A DNA stretch of 5,903 nucleotides, taken from a bacterium (GTDB taxonomy: Bacteria; Krumholzibacteriota; Krumholzibacteriia; LZORAL124-64-63). The DNA lies in NCBI GenBank assembly GCA_016719645.1, contig JADJYS010000026.1, positions 1 to 5,903 of the forward strand, in the 5' to 3' direction. Of the stretch, positions 1-5,548 are shown piece by piece. The notes below the pieces were generated by a model. It worked only from the letters and a program-made list of their open reading frames with translations. It had not been told where the DNA came from and did not search any database. The first letter of the stretch is position 1. Every line of letters begins with the position of its first letter. The position numbers and the translations under genes were made by a program.

Positions 1-1
1 G

Positions 2-543
2 GCCACCGGCATGGCCGTGGTGCGGGAGAGAAGGAGAGCTGGGCACCGCGATCAGGTCCTGGTCACGCCGCTGACGACGCCGCAGTGCGGGTTGGTAGGC
101 AAGACGCTGCCGTTCGGGCTGATCGCGCTGTCGGACCTGACGCTGGCCACGGCTTTTCGCGCGCCTGTGGTTCCACGTGCCGATGCTGGGCTCGCCGTGG
201 GTGCTGCTGCTGGGCGTGCTGGCTTACCTGCTGGTGACCCTGGGCCTGGGCCTGCTGGCCTCGGCGGCCTCGAACACGCAGCAGCAGGCGATGTTCACGG
301 CTCTTCCTGGTGTTCGCCATCATGCTCAGCGGGTTCTTCCCCGTCGACAACATGCCGGAGTGGGCGCGCTGGCTGACGCGGATCAACCCCATGCGGTACT
401 TCATGGACATCGTGCGCGGAGTGCTTCTGCGGGGCGCGGGGCTCGCGGACCTGCGCGGCGAGCTGCTGACGCTGCTGGGGATGGGGGCGGCGGCGTTCGG
501 GGGGGCGGTGCTGGCGTTCCGGCGGGAGGGGGCGAGGGGGTAG
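2..543 (+). CDS. ABC-2 type transporter permease, C-terminal part (5' end outside window, several frame breaks)
   Basis: This is the membrane subunit of an ABC exporter of the ABC-2 (YhhJ/NodJ-like) family. It would sit in the inner membrane and pair with an ATPase that probably lies upstream, outside the window. The family-like sequence is spread over three frames. Frame 2 reads TGMAVVRE and then, from about 50, DQVLVTPL and LVGKTLPFGLIALSDLTLA. Frame 3 carries RLWFHVPMLGSPW, a hydrophobic stretch and SNTQQQAMFTA (about 160-300). Frame 1 carries LFLVFAIMLSGFFPVDNMPEW, INPMRYFMDIVRGV and a last hydrophobic helix, stopping at TAG 541-543. The order 'VREREx..VTPL, GKxLPF, QQQAMF, SGFxFPxxNMP, NPxRYF' is that of the family's C-terminal half. 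Breaks lie near 28-50, 155-160 and 298-301. Whether these are sequencing indels or true decay cannot be told from the window; neighbouring genes show the same pattern. Substrate is unknown. Confidence 0.8.
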
Positions 544-575
544 GCGGCCTGTCCCGTTCGGGCCGTGGACGCGCC

Positions 576-635
576 GCGATCGTGGCGATGATGTCCGGTC
601 CGGGGTTAACGTATCCGGGCCTGGAACGATCGCCA
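576..635. repeat. Inverted repeats in the ABC permease-nhaA gap
   Basis: The 108-base gap before nhaA contains GCGATCGT at 576-583 matched by its reverse complement ACGATCGC at 626-633. An overlapping pair is TGGCGAT 583-589 and ATCGCCA 629-635. Between them GGTCCGG 597-603 can pair with CCGGGCC 615-621 (one G-U) around an 11-base loop that holds the palindrome GTTAAC. No T-run follows, so this is not a classical intrinsic terminator. It could be a leader structure or operator for nhaA, or chance pairing in GC-rich DNA. I see no convincing -35/-10 pair in the gap. Confidence 0.3.
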
Positions 636-651
636 TCGGAAGGACCAGCCC

Positions 652-1908
652 ATGTCCCGGAAGCCCGGAACACCGCCGCTTCGCGACGGCCTCCTGCAGC
701 CGCTCCAGGACTTCCTGCAGCTGGAATCCGCCGGCGGCCTGATCCTCATGGCGGCGACTCTGCTGGCGCTCGTCGTCGGCAATTCGCCGCTCGCCGGCCG
801 CTACGCGGCGCTGCTGGACCTCCCGCTGGCGGTCAGCGCCGGCACCTTCAAGATCGCCAAGCCGATGCTGCTGTGGATCAACGACGGCCTGATGGCGGTG
901 TTCTTCTTCCTCGTCGGCCTGGAACTGAAGCGCGAGGTGCTGGAGGGGCACCTGTCGAGCCCGCGGCGCGCGAGCCTGCCGGCCTTCGCCGCGGCGGGCG
1001 GGATGCTGATGCCGGCGCTCATCTACATGGCGTTCAACCGGAGCGACCCCGTGGCGATGAAGGGGTGGGCCATCCCGACCGCGACGGACATCGCTTTCGC
1101 GCTGGGCGTCCTGTCGCTGCTGGGCCGGCGGGTGCCGGTCGCGCTGAAGGCCTTCCTGCTGAGCGTCGCGATCTTCGACGATCTCGGGGCCATCATCGTG
1201 ATCGCTGTGTTCTACACGGCCGAGCTGTCCGCGCTGTCGCTGGGCATCGCGGGCGGTCTGATCCTGGTCCTGGTCGCGCTGAACCGGCTGGGCGTGATGC
1301 GGCCCGCCGCCTACGTCCTGGTCGGCATCCCGCTGTGGGTGGCGGTCCTGAAGTCCGGCGTGCACGCGACGCTGGCGGGGGTCGTGCTGGCGATGGCCAT
1401 CCCGCTGCGCGCGTCGTCGCGGCCCGGACGGGCGCCGGGAGCCGAACCGCCCCTGCGCCACCTCGAGCACGCGCTGCACCCCTGGGTGGCCTACGGCGTC
1501 CTGCCCGTGTTCGCCTTCGCCAACGCCGGCGTCCCGCTCGCGGGCCTCGCGCCCGCCGACATGGTCCACCCCGTGCCGCTGGGGATCGCGGCCGGCCTGC
1601 TGTTCGGGAAGCTGGCCGGCGTGCTGTCGTTCAGCTGGCTGGCGACGCGCGCCGGTCTCGCCTCGCTGCCCGACGGCGCCGGCTGGCGGCAGATGATCGG
1701 CATCGCCCTGCTGTGCGGCATCGGCTTCACGATGAGCCTGTTCATCGCCTCGCTGGCCTTCGAGCAGGACGGTGCGTCGTTCCGGGGGCTCGAGCGCCCT
1801 CGGCATCCTGGCCGGGTCGCTGGTGTCCGAGTGGCCGGCTACTTCGTGTTGCGCGGCGACGCGCTCCGCCTGACAGCAGGGAGACGCCCGGCGCTGTGTG
1901 AAAATTGA
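652..1908 (+). CDS. nhaA: Na+/H+ antiporter NhaA (frame disturbed near the C terminus)
   Basis: This is a NhaA-family inner-membrane antiporter that exchanges cytoplasmic Na+ (or Li+) for external H+, used in salt and pH homeostasis. The product is about 418 aa, against about 388 in E. coli. Family landmarks are in order: LESAGG near residue 25, WINDGLMAVFFFLVGLELKRE at 75-95, TATDIAFALG with Asp146 (E. coli D133), AIFDDLGAI with the Asp176/Asp177 ion-binding pair (D163/D164), LEHALHPWVAY at 271-281, FAFANAG at 287-293, LFGKLAG with Lys320 (K300), and CGIGFTMSLFIASLAF at 355-370. The ATG at 652 is backed by GGAAGGA at 638-644. After FEQDGASFR the frame slips: SSALGILAGSLVS is read in frame 2 from about 1788 to 1828, then frame 1 resumes with VAGYFVLRGDAL, so two breaks compensate. 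In the uncorrected frame the last helix is replaced by Arg/Pro-rich sequence. The true stop is therefore slightly uncertain. Confidence 0.93.
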   Translation: MSRKPGTPPLRDGLLQPLQDFLQLESAGGLILMAATLLALVVGNSPLAGRYAALLDLPLAVSAGTFKIAKPMLLWINDGLMAVFFFLVGLELKREVLEGHLSSPRRASLPAFAAAGGMLMPALIYMAFNRSDPVAMKGWAIPTATDIAFALGVLSLLGRRVPVALKAFLLSVAIFDDLGAIIVIAVFYTAELSALSLGIAGGLILVLVALNRLGVMRPAAYVLVGIPLWVAVLKSGVHATLAGVVLAMAIPLRASSRPGRAPGAEPPLRHLEHALHPWVAYGVLPVFAFANAGVPLAGLAPADMVHPVPLGIAAGLLFGKLAGVLSFSWLATRAGLASLPDGAGWRQMIGIALLCGIGFTMSLFIASLAFEQDGASFRGLERPRHPGRVAGVRVAGYFVLRGDALRLTAGRRPALCEN

Positions 1909-1962
1909 AAGTCGCAGTTTGAATTTTACCGCATAGCGATGGCGCACGGTCATGCTCGCGCG

Positions 1963-2020
1963 GGGGGCCGCGGCCCCCGCCCGCCCCCCCCCCCCGGGGC
2001 CGGGGGGGGGGGAAGGCCCC
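1963..2020. repeat. GC palindrome followed by a C12/G11 homopolymer hairpin
   Basis: Positions 1963-1978 are a perfect 16-base palindrome of the form G5-CCGCGG-C5. Six bases later come C12 (1984-1995), GGGGCC (1996-2001), G11 (2002-2012) and AAGGCCCC (2013-2020). C12 can pair with G11, or GGGGCC 1996-2001 with GGCCCC 2015-2020, the latter followed by the weakly T-rich AATCTTTCTC. The block lies between the nhaA stop and the kinase promoter region, where an nhaA terminator would be expected. There is no proper U-tract. Homopolymers this long are also typical places for assembly error, so exact lengths should not be trusted. Confidence 0.55.
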
Positions 2021-2080
2021 AATCTTTCTCACGCGGATCTTGGCGGTGGGGGGCCGGCATCCCGTTCAGCCAATGAGAGC

Positions 2081-2105
2081 GGATATACAGGATTGAATAT
2101 ATCCT
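2081..2105. promoter_or_regulatory. AT-rich inverted repeat, candidate operator upstream of the kinase gene
   Basis: GGATATA at 2081-2087 is mirrored by TATATCC at 2098-2104, with a 10-base spacer. A second overlapping pair is AGGAT 2089-2093 and ATCCT 2101-2105. This is the clearest AT-rich stretch between nhaA and the kinase gene, in otherwise very GC-rich DNA, and it overlaps the candidate -35 element. A dimeric regulator could bind here, but no regulator gene lies in the window to match it. Confidence 0.4.
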
Positions 2106-2121
2106 AATTATCCCGTATCAC
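2093..2121 (+). promoter_or_regulatory. Candidate sigma70-type promoter for the kinase gene
   Basis: TTGAAT at 2093-2098 resembles a -35 box (5 of 6 to TTGACA if the last position is ignored). After 17 bases comes TATCAC at 2116-2121, a weak -10 box (4 of 6 to TATAAT). An alternative -10 is TAATTAT at 2105-2111, but it lacks a -35 at the right distance. The location in the only AT-rich part of the gap supports a promoter in this area more than it supports this exact pair of hexamers. Confidence 0.35.
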
Positions 2122-2142
2122 GGAGATACGCTGCGGGATCCC
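2111..2142 (+). promoter_or_regulatory. Leader stem-loop just upstream of the kinase ribosome-binding site
   Basis: TCCC 2111-2114 pairs with GGGA 2135-2138, and GTATC 2115-2119 pairs with GATAC 2125-2129 around the loop ACGGA. This makes nine pairs interrupted by a five-base bulge (2130-2134). GGGATCCC at 2135-2142 is also a perfect palindrome that could compete with the outer stem. The structure ends eight bases before GAGGGA (2150-2155), so it could affect translation start. If the -10 box proposed above is right, part of the stem would not be transcribed, so this and that promoter are partly alternative readings. Confidence 0.35.
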
Positions 2143-2159
2143 GAACCACGAGGGACGAC

Positions 2160-4850
2160 ATGATCGGCAAGTCATTGCTGCACTATGAGATCAAGAGCCT
2201 GCTCGGCAAAGGCGGCATGGGCGAGGTCTTCTGCGCCCGGGACACCAAGCTGGGCCGCGACGTGGCCATCAAGATCCTCCCGGTCGAGCTGAACGGCGAT
2301 CCGGAGCGCGAGGCCCGCTTCCACCGCGAGGCGCGCGCCCTGGCCAGCCTGCAGCACCCCAACGTGGCCTCGGTCTATGGCTTCGAGGAGGCGGATGGGT
2401 TGCGCTTCCTGGTGATGGAACTGGTGTCGGGCTCCGAGCTGACCGAGCGGATGAGCGCGGGTCCGGTGCCGATCGCCGAGGCCCTGAACATCGCCCGCCA
2501 GATCGCCGCGGGCCTCGAGGCGGCCCACGAGAACGGCATCGTGCACCGCGATCTCAAGCCGGCCAACATCATGGAGACCACCGAGGGCGAGATCAAGATC
2601 CTGGACTTCGGCCTGGCCCAGGCCTGGTTCGGCGATGGCGCCCGCCAGAGCGAATCGTCGATGACGCCCACCCTCACCGCCGCCCTGAGCCAGGCCGGAG
2701 CCATCCTGGGCACGGCCGCCTACATGAGCCCCGAGCAGGCCCGCGGCGGCAGCGTGGATCGGCGCGCCGACATCTGGGCGTTCGGGGTGATCCTGTTCGA
2801 GATGCTGACGGGCAAGCGGCTCTTCCTCGGCGAGACCACCAGCGACACGCTGGCCGCGGTGCTGCGCGCCGAACCGGAGTGGGACACCCTGCCGGTCGCC
2901 GAGGCGCCGGCCCTGTGCCGGCTGATCGAGCGCTGCCTGGAGCGCAATCCCAAACAGAGGCTGCGCGACATCGGCGAGGCCCGCATCTTCCTGCAGGATG
3001 GCGACGCCAGCGGCTCGCACCTGAGCTTCTCGCACCTGGGGATGTCGGCCCCGTCCGGCGAACTCTCCCGCGCCCGCACGCCGGTGCTCCTGCTGGCCGG
3101 CCTGACGGCCGTGGGTCTGTTGGCGGGCACGCTGATGGGCTGGAAGGTGCTGGCCCGGCCGGCGCCGGCGCCGGTCCTGCACACGATGATCCCCCCGCCG
3201 GGGATCACCGACTACGAACTCAACTCCACGAACCCCGGCCCGGCGGCCCTGTCGCCCGACGGCACGATGCTGGCGTTCACCGCCACCGACGCCGACGGCG
3301 TGACCCGTCTGTACCTGCGGCACCTCGACCAGGGCGAGTCCGTCGCCCTGTCCGGGACCGAGAGCGCCGCGTACCCGTTCTGGTCCCCGGACAACCGGTA
3401 CATCGGCTTCTTCGAGGCGGACGGCAAGAAGCTCAAGAAGATCGCCGTGGCCGGCGGGCCGCCGGTCACCCTCTGCACCGCGGACAACGTCAAGGGCGGC
3501 TCCTGGAACGATCGCGGCGACATCATCTTCGCCCGCGGCGCCGACACCGGCATCTTCAGGGTGCCGGAGATCGGCGGCGAGCCGGTCCGGATCACCGCCG
3601 TCGGGCCGGACCACAACTCCCACCGGCATCCCCGGTTCCTGCCCGGCGGCCGGGAGTTCCTCTTCATCGGACGCTCGACCAGCAGCGATCAGGACAACAC
3701 CGTGTTCCTGGCGAACCTGGACACGACCGTCGTCCCGCGGATCATCGCGACGTCGCAGGCCCACGCGGACTACGTCGACGGCTACCTGCTGACGGTGCGC
3801 GAGAACGTGCTGATGGCGACGCCCTTCACGCCGGACCAGAAGAGCGCGACCGCGGGCGGCGCCCCGCTGGTGGACAACATCCTGACCCTGCAGGGGGCGG
3901 TGGTCGGGCTGTTCAGCCCCTCGCCGACGGGCATGCTGGCCTTCCAGACGGGGGCCTCGGCCGAGGCCAGCCAGGTGCTGTCGTGGACGGACATCGAGGA
4001 CGGCAGCTCGCAGCCCCTGGGCGACCTCGGTCAGATCTACCACCCGGCGATCGCGCCGGACGGGAAGCGCGCGGTCGTCGAGGTGCGCAACGCCTCGAAC
4101 GAGGGCACCGACCTGTGGCTCGTCGACCTGGAGACGGGCCTGCGGACGCGGTTCACGTTCGCGCCCGGCGACGAGATCCGGGCCTGCTGGTCGCCGACGG
4201 GGGAGTCCGTGTTCTACGAGTCCAAAGAGGCGGAGCTTCCGCATCATGCAGCAGCCCGTGGAGGGGCAGGGCGGCGCCGCCGTCCTGCTGGAGGCGCAGC
4301 GCGAGATCGCGGTCACCGGGGTGGCGGCGGGAGACCGCGCCGTCCTGCTGGACTTCGAGCGCGAGGACGGGAAGTTCGAGCTGCGGCGGCTGTCCCTGGA
4401 CGCCGGCGGCGCGATGACGACCCTGGCGACGGCGGCCGGGACCAACCTGGGCGGCGGCGTGTACTCGCCCGACAACCGCTGGATCGCCTACCACACCGAG
4501 AGCGCCGCCGGCTGGGACATCTTCGTGATCCCCGCGACCGGCGGCGCGCGCAAGTGGCAGGTCACCAGCGACGGCGCCGTCTACCCGAAGTGGAACCGAG
4601 ACGGCACCGAACTGTGGGTCGTCCGGTTCAGCGGCGATCTCCACGCCTACGACGTCGACGGCGCCGGCCAGACCTTCCGCGTGGGCAAGTCCCGCCGCAC
4701 GCAGAAGGTCGCCTCGCCCGACGCCAGCGGCAGCTTCTACGACCTGCACCCGGACGGGAAGCGGATCCTCCAGACGGGGCCGACCTTCCTTCCGCTCCGA
4801 GGTTTCGTACCTGCACTGGTGACGGACTGGAAGCGGGGCTGGTCCAGTAG
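2160..4850 (+). CDS. Transmembrane Ser/Thr protein kinase with TolB/PD40-type beta-propeller sensor (frame breaks in the 3' third)
   Basis: This is a bacterial Hanks-type kinase: cytoplasmic kinase domain, one membrane helix, then an external WD40/TolB-like propeller that probably senses an envelope signal or protein partner. Kinase motifs: glycine loop GKGGMGEV at 16-23, VAIK with Lys38, probable alpha-C Glu57, HRDLKPAN at 129-136 with catalytic Asp131, DFG at 149-151, GTAAYMSPEQ at 184-193 and DIWAFG at 204-209. All key residues are present. Thr/Ser residues at 164-173 lie between DFG and SPE as possible phosphosites. The membrane helix is about 308-327. Propeller repeats follow (LSPDG 364, WSPDN 408, APDGK 632, WSPTG 677). 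ATG 2160 has GAGGGA at 2150-2155. After FYESKE (nt 4229) the protein continues in frame 1 as SFRIMQQPVEGQGG and later YSPDNRWIAYH and DLHPDGKRILQTG. Near 4785-4850 it changes frame again: FRSEVSYLH (frame 2), LVTDWKRG (frame 1), GLVQ-stop (frame 3, TAG at 4848). The frame-3 sequence from 4230 to about 4835 is Arg-rich and not real. Frame 1 read alone ends at 4866. Confidence 0.9.
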   Translation: MIGKSLLHYEIKSLLGKGGMGEVFCARDTKLGRDVAIKILPVELNGDPEREARFHREARALASLQHPNVASVYGFEEADGLRFLVMELVSGSELTERMSAGPVPIAEALNIARQIAAGLEAAHENGIVHRDLKPANIMETTEGEIKILDFGLAQAWFGDGARQSESSMTPTLTAALSQAGAILGTAAYMSPEQARGGSVDRRADIWAFGVILFEMLTGKRLFLGETTSDTLAAVLRAEPEWDTLPVAEAPALCRLIERCLERNPKQRLRDIGEARIFLQDGDASGSHLSFSHLGMSAPSGELSRARTPVLLLAGLTAVGLLAGTLMGWKVLARPAPAPVLHTMIPPPGITDYELNSTNPGPAALSPDGTMLAFTATDADGVTRLYLRHLDQGESVALSGTESAAYPFWSPDNRYIGFFEADGKKLKKIAVAGGPPVTLCTADNVKGGSWNDRGDIIFARGADTGIFRVPEIGGEPVRITAVGPDHNSHRHPRFLPGGREFLFIGRSTSSDQDNTVFLANLDTTVVPRIIATSQAHADYVDGYLLTVRENVLMATPFTPDQKSATAGGAPLVDNILTLQGAVVGLFSPSPTGMLAFQTGASAEASQVLSWTDIEDGSSQPLGDLGQIYHPAIAPDGKRAVVEVRNASNEGTDLWLVDLETGLRTRFTFAPGDEIRACWSPTGESVFYESKEAELPHHAAARGGAGRRRRPAGGAARDRGHRGGGGRPRRPAGLRARGREVRAAAAVPGRRRRDDDPGDGGRDQPGRRRVLARQPLDRLPHRERRRLGHLRDPRDRRRAQVAGHQRRRRLPEVEPRRHRTVGRPVQRRSPRLRRRRRRPDLPRGQVPPHAEGRLARRQRQLLRPAPGREADPPDGADLPSAPRFRTCTGDGLEAGLVQ

Positions 4851-4878
4851 GCGGGCAGCGTTCTGATCGCCGCCACGC

Positions 4879-4904
4879 CGACCGGCATCCGGCCTCCGCG
4901 GTCG
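4879..4904. terminator. Weak stem-loop between the convergent genes
   Basis: CGACCG at 4879-4884 pairs with CGGTCG at 4899-4904 around a 14-base loop that itself holds CCGGCC. It lies in the 71-base gap between the kinase stop and the stop of the minus-strand laminin-B gene, where a shared terminator is expected. ACTGGTTTCTTG follows on the plus strand, only weakly T-rich. A six-pair stem is short, so this is a guess from position plus symmetry. Confidence 0.3.
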
Positions 4905-4921
4905 ACTGGTTTCTTGAAGAA

Positions 4922-5548
4922 TCAGCGCCCGTACAGCCCCTTGATCGCGCCCCAGGTCCATGATTCGTTCGCGATCTCGCCGGGCTGCAGATGGATCTCG
5001 TCGATTCCCGCCCGATCGAGCAAGCCCGTTTGGACGTCAAGGTCGATTCGGATTTCAGTCACGTTGGAAAGCAGTGACCGCCATTCTGGACGTCGCCTCC
5101 CCATGAGTTCAGCTCGAGTAGCAGGGTGAAGGAATCCAGCCGATGACTGGAGACGGCGCAACCATGTCCGCTGCGATGACCAGTGTTCCGGAACGGATCT
5201 CCATGCGTCCGAATATCGGCTCGACTACGCCATCGGTACCGACATAGGTCTTGAGTTGAACACGGAAGTAGCCGGTAATGTATTCTCGTAGATCACCGAG
5301 ATATCGCGGTGGTGCGACGATGTAGCCGTCACCGACGGCCGTATCCTGGAATTCGAGAAACCCATCACGATACCCTCCGAACTCATGATAGATGATGCCA
5401 CCACGGCGGTCCAACCCTCTTCATCGGTGGAAAAGTCGCCGAGGATCTAAAAAAAAAAAAAAAATAAAGGGCGGACTCTGGCAAAGCGCGGGGAGGAGGA
5501 TGGCGGCCAGGCCGCTGTCACGCTCAGGGTCCACCGGCTCTTGGTCAT
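4922..5548 (-). CDS. Small secreted laminin-B-like domain protein (frame breaks; A16 tract inside)
   Basis: This is a predicted exported protein of about 200 aa. ATG at 5548-5546 follows GAGAGG on the minus strand. The N terminus reads MTKSRWTLSVTAA; a one-base shift near 5511 then gives LAAILLPALCQSPPF, completing a typical signal peptide. After the A16 tract, ILGDFSTDEEGWTAV is read (5446-5402). It continues after a shift as GGIIYHEFGGYRDGFLEFQD, TAVGDGYIVAPPRYLGD and GYFRVQLKTY, then from about 5161 as LLSNVTEIRIDLDV and DRAGIDEIHL. It ends ESWTWGAIKGLYGR-stop. The order 'DFS..EGW, GG(Y/N)..G(F/Y)L.F.D, YFVAP..FLGD, LS.VT.IRI, D.I.L' matches bacterial laminin-B-type beta-sandwich domains as I know them. 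Partner and function are unknown. The body (4921-5440) is about 57% GC by hand count, lower than the rest. The gene follows the FlgD-tail gene with an ATGA overlap. Confidence 0.65.
5446..5468. repeat. A16 homopolymer tract inside the laminin-B gene
   Basis: Sixteen A's occupy 5449-5464, followed by TAAAGGG. On the coding (minus) strand this is a T16 run giving a Phe string, with a TAG immediately after it in the start-codon frame. It lies exactly between the end of the signal peptide (ALCQSPPF) and the first residues of the domain (ILGDFS). Removing 19 bases (5446-5464, TCT plus A16) joins CCG-CCC-TTT to ATC-CTC-GGC in one open frame. The tract may be a slippage-prone switch, a small insertion or an assembly artefact. 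Confidence 0.7.

Noticed and set aside
544..651. Riboswitch or sodium-responsive leader before nhaA
   Set aside because: Inverted repeats are present, but I cannot match them to a known riboswitch core, and GC-rich DNA gives such pairings by chance.
177..1901. 574-codon plus-strand open frame starting in the permease
   Set aside because: Only its first 40 or so codons are real permease sequence; the rest is an out-of-frame reading of nhaA, apart from the short piece near 1788-1828 that belongs to nhaA.
295..2022. 575-codon open frame on the minus strand across the permease and nhaA
   Set aside because: It is antisense to clearly recognisable genes, its translation is low-complexity (Arg, Gln, Gly, His), and it exists because stop codons are rare in high-GC shadow frames.
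1909..2159. tRNA, small RNA gene, CRISPR or mobile-element end between nhaA and the kinase gene
   Set aside because: No cloverleaf, no repeated spacer pattern and no terminal inverted repeats with target duplications were seen; only the palindromes listed above are visible.
4224..4235. Programmed ribosomal frameshift in the kinase gene
   Set aside because: No slippery heptamer is present, and the other genes show the same kind of breaks, so sequence error explains it more simply.
2172..4475. 767-codon open frame on the minus strand across the kinase gene
   Set aside because: It is a shadow of the kinase codon pattern with no family motifs and Arg/Gly/Ala-rich composition.
4851..4921. Small gene in the convergent gap
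   Set aside because: The gap is 71 bases with no start codon plus ribosome-binding site; symmetry there fits a shared terminator better.
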